Assembly (NCBI GenBank): GCA_033675265.1
Contig: JAUJYZ010000431.1
Span: 15,001 to 79,000 of the forward strand
Direction: 5' to 3'
DNA from: Actinostola sp. cb2023
Taxonomy: Eukaryota; Cnidaria; Anthozoa; Actiniaria; Actinostolidae
Length of the DNA stretch: 64,000 nt
Shown: in pieces, positions 11,941-23,667 of the stretch
Position numbering within the stretch: position 1 is the stretch's first letter
Layout of the letters: each line of letters starts with the position of its first letter
Position numbers and translations under genes: made by a program
Notes under the pieces: generated by a model
Databases searched by the model: none
Told to the model about the DNA's origin: nothing
Seen by the model: the letters and a program-made list of their open reading frames with translations, nothing else

Positions 11941-12016
11941 GTCTTCAAGTAGATGCCTATTCACAAGTTCTTTAATGTGGATTTAGTTCATCATTGATCT
12001 GCACCTAAGCTGCTTA

Positions 12017-13596
12017 GCCTGCATAGCCCGGCGCAGGGGGAAAAAAGAGGGGAAGAGAGGGGGAGTGGAAGGGGGGGAGGGGGGGGGGGGGGGGAGGAGG
12101 GGACTGGGGAGGAGAGGAGGGAGGGAGCGCCTGCAATGGTCCTATGGTTTACACGTTATCCGCCTCTCGTCAAATGTCAATGGTGCTTGTCAAAAATTAT
12201 CCAATCTGGCAAACTTCCGTTTGCTGTCAAATAATTCAAATGGCTTTATCAGTTGAAATCGAATACTATGGTACTGGCTAGAGTACGGGCAACGGCATTA
12301 GGCCAATATTTGACCGCTAGAATTTAAGAGTAGATATGACAAGCTAGCGTCTTCAAAATAAAATGAAGCATCTGACATTAATATATTTAAACCTTCCATA
12401 CAGAAGTAACTTGTACTAGCCGAAGGCCTTCGTGAAATCGGGATGACTGTCTTTGAAGCCCCTGAACAGTCTTGTGCTTTGTAAACCATGTAAACCGTAG
12501 CTTCGACAATTACCAATGTCTGTGTCCCATTTGGCAGCTGAATCATCAACATATGTTCCACGAGTTGGAGAGAGAAGAAGCCGTTAGACATATCGACGCT
12601 ACTATTATGATAATAAATCCTTTGTGGTTATGTTGTTGTTGTTATAGAGCTAAATTTACAATGTCTGCTAAGTACTGCTCGTCGTCACTCGACACCATCA
12701 CCTTCTCAACCAATAGGAATTTTCCGGCCTCTGAGAGCCCGGAAAATAACGCGTAAACAATAAGACCATTGCAGGCGCTCCCTCTCTCCTCTCCTCCCCA
12801 ATCCCCCTCCCCTCCTTCCCCCTCTACCCCAGTCCCCCTCCCCCTCTCTTCCCCTCCTTTTTCCCCCCAGCGCCCATTCTCGTACCCAGAGCCCACTCCT
12901 CATTTGGTTCGTCGCTGGCTCTGGGAAACCCTGTTGCTCGGTCGTCAAATTTTGACGAACAAGTCGTCAGAGCGCATGCTCATACTAAAGACCGCTGAGA
13001 GCGGGTACTGTGGAAGAGTCTACTGGCTACGTAGTGTTCACGTTGGTTTGAATATTCAAACAATGAACAAGTACACAAGTTTGTACATTTATCTTCGTGT
13101 AGCCGTTTAAAAGCCCTTCGACGTTCATCACCGGTTCTTCTCTGGCTCTGTTGCGATAAAGGCTGGACGATAAATACATGTTCTAATATAATCTTGCATG
13201 TGAGCCTTCCTGTCTTCCGCTTTGTTATTGTTTCTCTCGAATTATAAAAATATTCCTTTGAATGCTCAAAGCGAGTACGATCGATTGTGTCCAGATTGTG
13301 TCTGTAGCCGTTACTTTTATAATATATGTATTGTTAGATCTCCTTCAAAAAAGGTATATAGTTTTTAAAAATAATATTGTATGAAATTACTACAACCGTC
13401 GCTGTCATTCGCTTCGTTCGCTTTGCAAGTTTGAATCTTTGTTTATCTCATGGACCAATCAAATACGATCATTCATTGTTGATTGCAACAGCCAATGAAA
13501 TTCGCTAAAATTTCAGGGTTTCCCAGAACCAGTGACGAACCAAATGAGGAGTGGGCTCTGGGTACGAGAATGCCCAGCGCCGGGCTACGCAGGCTA
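12017..13596. mobile_element. Composite inverted-repeat element with polypurine arms
   Basis: The left end AGCCTGCATAGCCCGGCGC (about 12017) recurs inverted at about 13577-13595. Inside, a polypurine arm (12036-12130) pairs with a polypyrimidine arm (12775-12870). Another block containing ACCAAATGAGGAGTGGGCTC is present in opposite orientations near 12890 and 13550. Two nested insertions of one family are the simplest reading. The Gly/Arg- and Pro/Ser-rich ORFs are artefacts of these arms. Confidence 0.55.
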
Positions 13597-13779
13597 AAGC
13601 TGCTAGGTAGTACTTTGTAATCTTTCATCTCGACAGTGTTTTTATTTGATGAACTTGGCAAAAATAAAGAGTTTGAAATCTAATGAGTCGACTGACGCCT
13701 CTTGATCAACATGAAGTTGCCATGGTTTTGATCTATGTACCAATCAAATCACGACTCTCTCTTTCTTTTCTCTGGGCTT

Positions 13780-13860
13780 CCTGTGACCGGGAAGGACTGC
13801 AACTTCTGACCAAACCAACGGGTATTTTAAGACTTGTGCTACCACAGGTAGCACAGGTAG
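13780..13860 (+). repeat. Repeat with perfect terminal hairpin, copy 1
   Basis: GGGCTTCCTGTG is followed by TATTTTAAGACT and a perfect hairpin, GTGCTACC-ACA-GGTAGCAC (13836-13854). The same arrangement with different stem sequence recurs at 14369-14442, so the stem is kept while its bases change. Confidence 0.55.
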
Positions 13861-14368
13861 CCATTTTGAAAATAGCGAGAAGATAGGGCCCTGGGGACAA
13901 GGTTGGCAATCTCTAGCCCCACAGGCTTTCTATCCTCTAATTTTGTCTAAATGATGTTTTGGGCTTCCTGTGGTCATGTCATTTTGTAAACGTTGGGCTT
14001 CCTGTGGTACGCTCAACCGTATTTTGTATATATGTAGTTCGATTTTCGCTTCAGGAAGAAGATTAGTAGTTGTTTGAGTGCTGTGAAGTCTTTAATTTAG
14101 GATAAAAGGTCTATTTAGTGTGTTTTGGGATCAGTATATTTTGAGTGCTCACTCCGTAGGCAAGGCAACAAGTCCTGTAATCGATCACCAAGACTTGGTT
14201 TCAGCCGAAAATTAAATACTTTCTCGATTCGCTGGATCAAGAGCTTTTGATATGTAATAGAATGGCAATCTATCAGTGTCCTAAACTGTTTTCAGGTCGT
14301 TTACTCGACTGTAAACGGACCAGAAAATCGATTTATTTTCTAATGACATGACTTCTCTCGCTCTTCCT

Positions 14369-14442
14369 GGGCTTCCTATTTCTAACTGGAAAAACAAGCC
14401 CATTTTAAGACTCGGCGTCTGCCACAGGCAGTCCACGCTGAG
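14369..14442 (+). repeat. Repeat with terminal hairpin, copy 2
   Basis: GGGCTTCCTATT, then CATTTTAAGACT, then a hairpin CTGCC-ACA-GGCAG inside a longer imperfect stem CTCGGCGT/ACGCTGAG (14411-14442). It is a diverged sister of 13780-13860. Further GGGCTTCCTGTGGT motifs at 13966 and 13995 suggest more partial copies. No gene is seen in 13600-15050 otherwise. Confidence 0.5.
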
Positions 14443-15058
14443 TAATTATTGTCGATTAACTTTGCATAAAGGCTCTCGTCACATGCGAGAAAGAGAAGTT
14501 AAGTTTTGAAGATGACAGCGAAATTATTTTGCAACTAATCGATCGTCAGAACGAAAACTCCAGTAGCCAGTTATGATGTATTACGTTTACTTATTTTTCA
14601 CTTGAAACTTAAAAACACTCATTGAACAGGGGCATACACACAGTACATCAAGCATTAAGCTTAATATTGTTTGTGATAATCATTTCACATGATCCATGCA
14701 TAACAGTACCTACGGGTCCTACCTATATATCGAGGTTCGTAATTGATTTGTCCATTTAACATATTTAAAGCTGAATTATTTTGTCGAAGTGTAGAATACT
14801 TTTCAAGCATTGCCAGTACTGAGGAGTATCCCTGTGCCCTGTGTCACATATTGAAGGCATCTAGCACACATCTCACACTCACATTAAATTTCAACGAATT
14901 CACGGAAAGTTTTGTCGAAGAATGAATAAACCCTGGGATCCAGGATCGGACTAGTCTTCGTTGCAGACGTATCTAGGTTGGACAATAACTAAATCCAACT
15001 CGATGATTTATGACTCCCATATTTTTACTATTAAAACTTTCCATAGTATTGGACCTAT

Positions 15059-15176
15059 GCTCGAGGATCCAGTGGTTTTTGTCCGGCACTCCAAAATTAC
15101 CCAGCCAAGAGAACCGCTGGATAAATTATCTGCTAGCACAAGTTCTTGGGCGTGATACGCGCTCAAGCGTATTAAT
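15059..15176 (+). repeat. Copy 2 of the interspersed repeat at 3306-3440
   Basis: Same order of conserved blocks as copy 1 (CTCGAGGATCCA, AGAGAACCGCTGGA, GGGCGTGATACGC) with many substitutions, mostly C to T type, as expected for an old methylated repeat. Confidence 0.7.
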
Positions 15177-15531
15177 TATAGCTCGCATTTCAGAACCTAT
15201 AGAATGTCAAAAATTAGTGACCAGATTGTTCAAAATGGAAAGCCGATATATTCTCGGCTTTCACCTACGTCATTGAAAATTTTCCCAGGACGTACATAGA
15301 ACAAAACCTTCATTATAACGCCGAAAGAGCAGCCAAAACCATATATCTAAGCCGAAGCTTTAGTTAAAAAAAGTTTTAAATGAAGATATGAGCAATCGAT
15401 TAAGCTCATAATTTCGTTAAAATGTATGGGTCCGAGGGACCAAGCCACGAAGAATGAAAATCATGTTTATATTGCAAACACTTCAATTTTTCAACAGCTA
15501 CATTCATCAAAATAAAGTTACCCATCATCTA

Positions 15532-17082
15532 CAGTACTGCCTAAAAGTATTGCAACAGCCAAGAACCGCAATTGCGTTTATTTTGCGGTTTGCGGTTTGC
15601 GGCCGGTTTGCGGCGCAAAAAGAAACCGCAAAACAAAATGGCGTCCAAACTCATTAAAAACTGAACACCGCAAATTGCGCTTTCTTTTAGAAGTCTTTTT
15701 GCGCTTTCATTGTTCGTGTGCGAGTTGCGTGAATTGCGAATAAATTATCTTTGCGTTTTTAGTCGATCTACGATCTTACAATGTAGACTTTCAATCATTT
15801 CAACAATAACAACCAAAGAACTCGTAGTAATGCTCGGAAACTCATGCAATTCCCGGTATAGTCGTAGGCTGAGGATAAAACATCGCAACTTCTAAAATAG
15901 ATTTTGTAATGACTGTGAAAAACATACGCATGACTTGCCGTGACCGTGCAGGTTTTTTTCCACAGGATTCGAGTCCGTCCATTTACTCGCCCAAAGTAAC
16001 AAGCTGTTACTAGTAGATCGGTCAACGATTACTAAATCAGCTAGAAACCTGAAACTTTTCATCTCTAAAACACAACGCTGTGATTTATGAAAACACAAAT
16101 GCCGAGATTTACGATGTTGGTGAATTGTAGACAGTTTGATTGACACATGGTGTGTTGAACCCGTGAGAATGTACGGGAAGCTTGGGAACTTTATACAAAC
16201 TAGTCAGATAACTCTGAAATGCGACAAAATGTATTTCAAAAAGAACTTTTACATTAGATACGGTTACTTTTGCTCATTTGGTAAATCAAAACGACCAGAG
16301 AACGACTCATCAAACTATCAAACATAACCAAGCTCAAGGTGTGAAATGTTTGTTTACGATTACGAAGTGAGTTCTTGAGAATATTATTATTCACATAACG
16401 ACTTGTTTGATCCTAAATCTTTTTGCTCAAAGGCCTTTATTACCAAATGAAAAACATTTATTTGGAATCTGGATGAATCTGAACATTTCTCAAACACTTT
16501 TTTCAGAGATACTTGTTAGTTTGGTTTTGTGTTGTGTGACACCAGCCACGCGTGCAGCGTGAACCGGATCGAACCGGTCACGAACTTGAGAAAGTCAAGT
16601 TCGATATCTTCATACTCCTAACTTTAGTTCCTCATAAGGTATAATTTTAAGATGTCTTAAGACATGAATTCCAAATCTAAAGACCGATCAGAGCGGCTGT
16701 CAGTGAATAATTTTCATAAACTTGTCATCACTTCGCGTTTCAGCGAACGACAGACGTAATTTGTTCGTAATTTGTTCGTCAAAACATATAAAACATAAAG
16801 TGCTTTCATCTTTTTCGAATAATCGACTGATTTGTTGTGGAATCCTTGCACATTTGAGCTTCAACTCAAACGAATATATTATCTTTGCGGGTGAATCAAT
16901 TAATTTTGCGTATTATTGCGTTCTATTGTCTTATGCCGTGAAACGCAACTTGCGGTTTTTATGAATAATGGCCGAGGCGCAAGAGAAAACCGCAAACGTC
17001 CGCAAATTGCGGTTCTCTTTAAGAAGTCTTTTTGAGACGCAATTGCGGTTCTTAGCTGTTGCAATACTTTTAGGCGGTACTG
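15532..17082. mobile_element. Tc1-like non-autonomous transposon, TA duplication
   Basis: Terminal inverted repeats begin CAGTACTGCCTAAAAGTA on the left and CAGTACCGCCTAAAAGTA on the complementary right end. Both are flanked by TA (15530-15531, 17083-17084), the Tc1/mariner target. Many copies of CCGCAATTGCG, CGCAAAT or GCGGTTT lie just inside both ends. Internal sequence, e.g. GATTGACACATGGTGTGTT at about 16138, is shared with the element at 25356-27073. No transposase ORF remains. Confidence 0.8.
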
Positions 17083-17084
17083 TA

Positions 17085-17812
17085 CTAAGTTAGAATCATA
17101 TTATTTGAAATAAATGTTCCTATTTCTACGGCTTTGCAAATGCGAGTGACAGTATTGTGTGACAGAATTTGACTCGCAATAAATCGAAAACCAAACACCT
17201 AAATTATAACAACATAAACAAGATATTCATCAAACAGTTTGTGAGGTGAATACAGTACAGCCTACAAGTATGTTAACATAAAATGTGTGTGTCATGCGTG
17301 GGCCAGTCCACATGGATGGACTCGGTATGGACGGGGTCCGTCCGTGTGGATGGGCGCCATCCATATGCGTGTGCTGATCAGTAAACCCCATGCAGAACAA
17401 CTGCTCATTAACTTTCTATGATTTTCCTAGAGGTATAGAAGGTGTGATGTAGTTCAACACGAAGATTGTATGATGAGTTCGAACGCACCGGCGATCCACA
17501 ACTGAGTGTAATGTGTTGTTGTTTACACCGACAATCGTGATTCATAAACTTCAATGTTCATGAACGATTGACAAATTAATGAATATTTCTGGTTGAATCT
17601 CTGATGAAATACATGTACCTCAAGTATTCAATGTTTTCGGTTGAATCTGCTGAGATTAAAAATGATCGTGTGTGTGACCGCCCACTACACACAGTGAATG
17701 TGACAAGTTTCTTTACTCCATGATTGTAACTTCAAATCAAGTCTACGTGAAAACCAAGAATACTTATAGCTTCCAATCGTTTCTAGACTCCCAAACAACA
17801 CATCTACCCGTG
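17085..17812. other. No gene seen
   Basis: AT-rich spacer with a short GC-richer palindromic patch near 17310-17360 (ATGGAC/GTCCGT motifs). No coding evidence. Confidence 0.4.
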
Positions 17813-17816
17813 TTAA

Positions 17817-18742
17817 AGGGGCTATGTCATCCGTGGCGCATGCGCGGTCGATAAGCTCTATCTCGAAAACACTGGCCCATTTTTTTCAAGTTTCACCCAT
17901 GAGATAGCGTTGTTCATTAATCCATGTAAATCTTTGTAATCTTTTGAACTGGCTGTGGAGTGACCATTTCGAATTAGTCTTTGGACATCCTCCATTAGTC
18001 GGAGGATAATATTTTGAGTATTATTGGACAATGAGGGATGATAATGAGAGTTGTTCAACAACCAAAACAAATTTCATGGCGGCCGTCGAAGCGGCAGTGG
18101 AAGGAGAAGACTTTATAAGTCAGTCAAAGAAAGAAATAGAGACTACCAGAAGACACACAGCCGTTAATGGTTATCTGCTGCAGTTTCTACATCCTGTAAC
18201 AGAACTAAATGTCGTACTGGATATCGTTCAGACAACTCATTTGCCCTTCATCTTCTTACGATAGAGGAGCGACTGATCTCGAAGGATAGTCTTGCATGGA
18301 CAACCATGCGAACTCTCAGTCGTTCTGCGTGAACATATGTAGTTTTTCAGGTGCATCGTTCATTCGTCTATATAGTATAAAGGAAAAAAAAACAAAGAAA
18401 GGTCATCACCTGATAGTGACATAACTTACTGACCGGAATGTTGTTCGAAAGTAAAGTCACAACATTGATCATTTCAATTGAAAATTATAAAAAATATCCT
18501 CACCTCAGTCTGTTCAGTTCCCGATGCAGTCTCCATAGCTTATAAAATCGTCTATATGAGACTGTTAGCAGGGAAGAAGCTTGCAGATAGGTTTTAGAAT
18601 TCCGATAATCACGCTGAATATTCACGGCGGCAAAACATCACGCTTGAACTGTCAAAGTTTTACTGTGACATCGCATGCTAATTGATGCTAATTAGAAAAA
18701 TATGGCACTTAGTGCGCAGACTCCCCAGGTGACATAGCCCCT
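17817..18742. mobile_element. TTAA-flanked element with AGGGGCTATGTCA ends
   Basis: The left end AGGGGCTATGTCA is mirrored by TGACATAGCCCCT on the right, and both touch TTAA (17813-17816, 18743-18746). Length is 926 bp. Inside are small ORFs: a 77-codon + strand ORF (18031-18264) containing MAAVEAAVEGEDFISQSKK, and a 70-codon minus ORF. Neither is a known transposase, and the arms are short, unlike the long foldbacks elsewhere in the window. A non-autonomous piggyBac-type element is the best reading. Confidence 0.75.
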
Positions 18743-18746
18743 TTAA

Positions 18747-20665
18747 GGATATCATTAGCTATTTTCGTGTGTCTTCAGATTTTTCAACATGAGTCAGGTA
18801 TAGTATTTGAAATATCAAGCTTTTGCCAATGCCCATATCCCGTTGGTAGCTATGCAAATACATCTCATCCTTTTTTTTTAATGATATAAAATGCTTCGAG
18901 AATCATGAACTGTTCTGGGTTTAGGAAATCGATCCCGAAAAAAGGCTGGAGTATCGCATCATGTAAATGCATTTCTTTAAAACACCCGTCAACATGGACG
19001 CTATCCTTACTTTCACGTCAGTTATTTAAATCTAAAGTCAGTTATTTAAATCTAAAGTCAGTTATTTAAATCAAGCAAACAAATGGATAAATCAGTCAGT
19101 AATTCAGTCAGTAATTGATTCAATCAGTTAGTCAAAAGCCTTTTTTGCTTTATAACCAAATTTTTATACATACTTCCCATTCCTACTAAAGCAGCTTGTC
19201 GCATAATTTCTCCTTTTTGCTTGTGTCCACTACTTTTTTCATTTTGGTCTCTTTCTCTCTATCTTTCAATTCTTGCATATCTTTTCGATAGGTAATAATA
19301 TCTTCAATGAGCGTAGAAAGTTCATTCAGATCCTCTTCTGTTCCTGATCTTTAACATTCCAACAGAATAACAAAAAGAAAAATTAGGAGACATAATAATG
19401 GAATTAGTATAATTAAGTGTCATTGTCTGAGAAAACCGGGCAGAGTTGAAAGATGGGGGTCGGCCGATTCCTTTCAAATTGCTATCATTTATTACCTATA
19501 GGAATAGATTAAGAATGGTCGTATTTAAAGTTTGGTTCAGGCTTTTGCTCGAAAGTTGACCACCCCCCTTTGTTTTGCATCAAAATCGCCCTGAAAGACG
19601 CTAAAATTTCGGGTCACTTTGGCGCTCTGTAAAACTCATATTACATGATTTTCTATGATACATTTAGTTTGGTTGTGATATTTAGCCTATGTAGAGCTGG
19701 GTTACATGCAATAATGGTAAATTTTCGAAAAACATCTTATTTTCACTTCGAGTTAAAAGTCAGTTGTCGACGGCCTTCGGCGGTCGACTAAATTTAAGCC
19801 ATTTTATGGAGGTCCGTTCTTAAAAGTGCGGCAGTTTATTTTCTTAATTTAGCCATTTTTAACAAGTTTATTCTTTCCTTTCTTGATTTCCAAAAACTCT
19901 TACTCGGATATTTTCAACGACTTCGCGTGAGCAGCCTCCGACTCTTCAAGGTAGTCGGCTCTTTTCCCGTCAAATTTTGTTTGTTTATCATCAATAAGTC
20001 GGACTTGGTTCTTCGTATACTGTCTTTTTAACCGCAAGCCCCTCTTTAGTGCTTTAAAAGACCTTAAAATCTTACAAGAACATGATAAAAGGTAAATAGC
20101 TTCGTTTCACACATACTAATTTAATTTAATTTAATTTAATTTAATTTAATACTAATTTAAAAGTCAATAAACACTCAGTCAGTCAATTTCAGCAGATTGT
20201 GTGACAGAAGTGTTTGATCGCGATTTTGCCGTGAAAACAAGGGTTTCAAGCTCTCTCTATGTACAACATATTACAATCCAATCAAAAGAAATATATATGT
20301 AATGCCTAGATGGATTTATTCAGTAAATATACCATTATTAAACATTTGAGAGTTCGTCCGCAAATCATCATTTAGAATCTGTATGTTACAGCGACACTAA
20401 ATGAATACTAATTACTTCATTGAACATGGTCACGCATCACTAATTTAAATTTGGCTGTATTCACCGTTAAAGTAGCATTGGATTGCTGATACAATAGTAT
20501 TGTAATATCTTGTAATCCAGTGAGTTAAAAATGATTTGATACAACAAATCAACAAACTAGTGTGTTCAGTTACAGACATAACTGGACTATAATAGTGAAC
20601 TCTCACCAGCCAATCTCTCTACTGTCCAGTCGATGTCCAGTCTCATATTACGTCAGTCCACGCAC
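18747..20665. other. Spacer with two small tandem repeats
   Basis: No gene is supported. GTTATTTAAATCTAAAGTCA-type 18-bp units repeat three times at 19018-19072, and TTTAA repeats occur at 20119-20150. GTCGACGGCCTTCGGCGGTCGAC at about 19767 is a short hairpin (arms GTCGAC). ATG-rich ORFs are absent. Confidence 0.45.
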
Positions 20666-20669
20666 TGAG

Positions 20670-21125
20670 CCGGCCCCGTCCACACTAATCCGTTTTCGTT
20701 TGAAAACGCATACTTTTTTATCCGTTTTTAGCGATCGTCCACTAATAATAATAATATGTCGGTTCTTATATAGCGCATTCCACTGACAACAATCAAATGA
20801 AAACATAGATGAAAACGGAGGTTTTCGAAAACGCTTTCAAAAGTGGAGACGTTTGAAAACGCCGCATGCAGGTCTCAGATCCAGGAAAAGATGTGACCGT
20901 TTCCCGAACAGGCAGTTTTTGTATATGTACCTTTTTATGAATAAATTAAACATTCAAGAGAGCTATATATATATTACTCTTACTTTGAAAAAATTGACCG
21001 TTCTCCGGAAAACGGCGTAAACCGGTCTGGATCTGCGCCTGGATCTATATTTGGTGCAAAAACGGAGCTTTTCAGAAACGCTTACGTCACAACTGGTTAT
21101 GCAAGCCGCAGTTACCCGCAGGAAA
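20670..21125. other. Decayed MITE-like sequence rich in GAAAACG
   Basis: The segment starts CCGTCCACACTAATCCG and holds many GTTTTCG/CGAAAAC motifs in both orientations, the pattern of a common MITE type whose ends read like GTCCACAC. A small TAATAATAATAA block followed by CTTATATAGCGCATTCC interrupts it. Ends and duplication were not resolved. Confidence 0.35.
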
Positions 21126-21138
21126 AGAAGGGTATCTC

Positions 21139-21434
21139 CACAGGGCCCCCTAATTCATCAATAATTTCACAAAAATGCTAGTAAAAGAATAAAAGTAATT
21201 ATAGAGAAAAAGCTTTGTTTGATTAAAACTCAGCATAATGAACGTTTCCAGCTAAAATTACAAATTATATTACATTATATTGTTTTTTGTTTTTTTCTTT
21301 ATCACGCGCGCGCGCGCGGTGTATCGCGGTGTACCACGCGCGCGCGTGACAAAGAAAAACAAAAAGCGATATAATTACTTTTATTCTTTTATTAGCATTT
21401 TTGTGAAATTATTGATTAATTAGGGGGCCCTGTG
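21139..21434. mobile_element. Foldback MITE with CACAGGGCCCCC ends
   Basis: Arms of about 100 bp are near-perfect inverted repeats starting CACAGGGCCCCCTAATT. Flanks carry GTATCT(C/G) on both sides (21132-21138, 21435-21441), a probable 7-8 bp duplication, which suggests a hAT relative. The centre holds alternating CG runs (CGCGCGCGCG) on both sides of a short loop. Confidence 0.8.
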
Positions 21435-21540
21435 GTATCTGGCGCTATTGGAGCGTGCGTTGGGGGAGGAAAGGAAAGGGGAGGGGGAGGGGAAGGAGGA
21501 ACGGTGGGCGGGGAAGGGGGAGGAGGGTGTTTGGAATAAA

Positions 21541-21842
21541 ATTACTTTTTTTAATTCAACGTGTCGATCGATCTAGCATTACTGCTAATTTGGGACACGA
21601 CTCTCAACACTCATTTCTTACTACATTCTCTATTATGTACTATACACCCAACGCTCATCTCACTAGTTCGTTTTTAATGAGGGCGAGGAAAACCGGAGTA
21701 CCAGAAGAAAAACCCTCGAAACAAGGGAGAGAACGAACTGACAAACTCAACTCACATGAAGTGCCCGATTCGTGAATTGAACCAGGCACAACACAGCGTT
21801 TCTTGAGAGGCGAATGCTCTCACCACTCGGCCACCATTGCTC
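21541..21842 (-). mobile_element. tRNA-derived SINE
   Basis: Read on the minus strand from 21842, the head resembles a class II (Ser/Leu-like) tRNA: a box A TGGCCGAGTGGTGAGAGCA and a box B-like GGTTCAATTC. The body continues with GGGTTTTTCTTCTGG and TACTCCGGTTTTCC, a segment common to many tRNA-type SINEs, and ends near 21541 in a T-rich/A-rich tail. Polypurine tracts lie on both sides (21455-21535, 21845-21950). Confidence 0.6.
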
Positions 21843-22283
21843 CCTAGAGGGGGGGGATGGGAAAGGAGGAGGGGGAACGGAGGAAGGGGAAGCGGGATGG
21901 GGGAGGGGGGAGGGAGGAGGGAGATGGGGTAGGGAGCAGGCGGGAGACGTGCCGCGAGGAGTTTGAGAGGTGCACTACAGTCAAAGCCAGGCTATAGAAA
22001 CTGCTATAAACTACAGATGGTTTAACGCCTGTTCTTGACAATAACGGAAGCGCATAAATTAAAAATAAGGTACAGTACCAAAATCAACAATTTACGGCGT
22101 CGAAACCACCCCTCCCCTCCCCTCCACATTCTCCCATCCAGATAACCAAAACAGAAAATGAGAAAAGATAAGAATAAAAATCATAATCGTTAACTGTTTA
22201 TACCACATACAAGCAATTCATGTTTTAGAGTAATGTTCAGTGTTTTGTACATTTGAAAATCAAAGGAATATATAAGTGTTCTT
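21843..22283. other. Polypurine tract and spacer
   Basis: 21845-21950 is G/A-rich with runs of G broken by A; the rest is AT-rich. Nothing coding. Confidence 0.5.
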
Positions 22284-22395
22284 TAACGATAATAGTTTTT
22301 TCAGTTTTCACGCGTACTGAAATAATGGTTCAAATGACGTTTCGGCTGCACTGGTGGCAGCCTTCACGTGAAAACCGTGAAAACTATTATCGTTA
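22284..22395. repeat. Short foldback
   Basis: AACGATAATAGTTTTTTCAG at the left is mirrored by AAAACTATTATCGTT at the right, with TTTTCACG/CGTGAAAA inside. A loop of about 50 bp separates the arms. Confidence 0.75.
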
Positions 22396-22775
22396 TGTCT
22401 ATGCCGATATTTATAAGCTTAATATCGATCGACTGTTCACGGAAAGGACTAGCGAATAAAGGAAAATGATAAGCAAACAACAGGGTTCATTCTACAGAAA
22501 CTGGTTCATGGGTCAATTGGCCCATAACATCAAAATCTTATGGGTCAATTTGGACTGGTTACGGGCCAATTACTAATCTTCATATTCAGTATGCGTAAGA
22601 CCTGTTTAGCCGCTTTTCATGACAATACAATGTGGCTAATGTGTCTAAGACCATTTGTCAACACAAAAAAATGCAAGAAAAACAAAGGAAGCATCCAATA
22701 GTTGTTTGTGGGTTGGTATTGACATTTTTGTAGTTATATGAATTTCCTCAACCCAAATTTATTGATCAACCAAGC

Positions 22776-22800
22776 TTTCGGGCTAATAGCCCATCATCAG
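22776..22800 (-). ncRNA. Hammerhead-like ribozyme core, sense copy
   Basis: On the minus strand this reads CTGATGA, then a stem GGGCT-ATT-AGCCC, then GAAA. These are the conserved boxes and stem II of the hammerhead. It lies downstream of the GIY-YIG reading frame in the sense direction, where Penelope-like elements are known to carry hammerheads. Short AACC/GGTT strands outside could form stem I; stem III is not obvious. Confidence 0.6.
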
Positions 22801-23013
22801 GGTTAGAATAGTCAATCTTCAGTTACAATCAGCTGTTACAAACAAAACATAAAACACGTGTACAAACACATGCGCGCGCATAACGTAGCGCGTGCTAATC
22901 ATATGCACAGACAAATAGAATGTAAACAATTACAGATAAGTAAATAAAATAAATAACAATAGAAAAGATAAAAAATACTACAATGAGTTACATGATAAAA
23001 CACAAATTACAAG

Positions 23014-23374
23014 CTAACAGTAACATTTGTTAATCAATGGAATATAATTGTTAGGAAGAATTCTACCGCTATCTCTATTGGTGATCGAATTAGTGTTCTT
23101 AGCTATTAATAATGACTCATGCCACTTCCTTTGGTGCCATCTTGATTCCTCTACTAATATTTTGGTGCTGTTCCAGGCGATAGAATGTCCTTTCTTGATA
23201 GCATGCTCTGCTAAAGCCGATTTTTCTGGCTTGCAAAGCCGCACACTTGCTTCGTGTTCTTTCTTTCTCGTTGAAAGGGACCTTCCAGTCTCTCCGATGT
23301 AGAGCGCGTCACATTCAGCACATGGTCCCATGTAAACTACACCGGCCTTCTTGTCCGCAGGGACAAGAATTATA
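23014..23374 (-). pseudogene. GIY-YIG endonuclease domain of a Penelope-like element
   Basis: The frame opens at about 23374 with GVVYMGP, reaches ALYIGETGRSLSTRKKEHE and then SALAEHAIKKGH, and ends at a stop at 23014. G-V-Y/Y-I-G with the following conserved Arg (GETGRSL) and the His/Glu-rich segment identify the GIY-YIG nuclease at the C-terminus of Penelope-like reverse transcriptases, where it nicks the target DNA. The open part is about 120 residues; everything upstream, including RT, is absent and replaced by the inverted terminal copy. The C-terminal segment RWHQRKWHESLLIAK is also typical of this family. Non-functional as a mobile unit, but the domain itself has no stop. Confidence 0.85.
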
Positions 23375-23642
23375 TTCCATTGATTAACAAGAATTATATT
23401 CCATTGATTAACAAATGTTATTGTTAGCTTGTAATTTGTGTTTTATCATGTAACTCATTGTAGTATTTTTTATCTTTTCTATTATGTTATTTATTTTATT
23501 TACTTATCTGTAATTGTTTACATTCTATTTGTCTGTGCATATGATTAGCACGCGCTACGTTATGCGCGCGCATGTGTTTGTACACGCGTTTTTTGTTTTG
23601 TTTGTAACAGCTGATTGTAACTGAAGATTGACTATTCTAACC

Positions 23643-23667
23643 CTGATGATGGGCTATTAGCCCGAAA
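23643..23667 (+). ncRNA. Hammerhead-like ribozyme core, inverted copy
   Basis: Same motif on the + strand: CTGATGA (23643-23649), stem GGGCT-ATT-AGCCC (23651-23663), GAAA (23664-23667). It belongs to the inverted terminal copy of the Penelope-like element. Confidence 0.55.

Noticed and set aside
11703..13110. Gly/Arg-rich and Pro/Ser-rich ORFs (11703-11975, 12065-12256, 12642-13110)
   Set aside because: They come from poly-G, polypurine and polypyrimidine arms of MITE-like repeats and appear on both strands.
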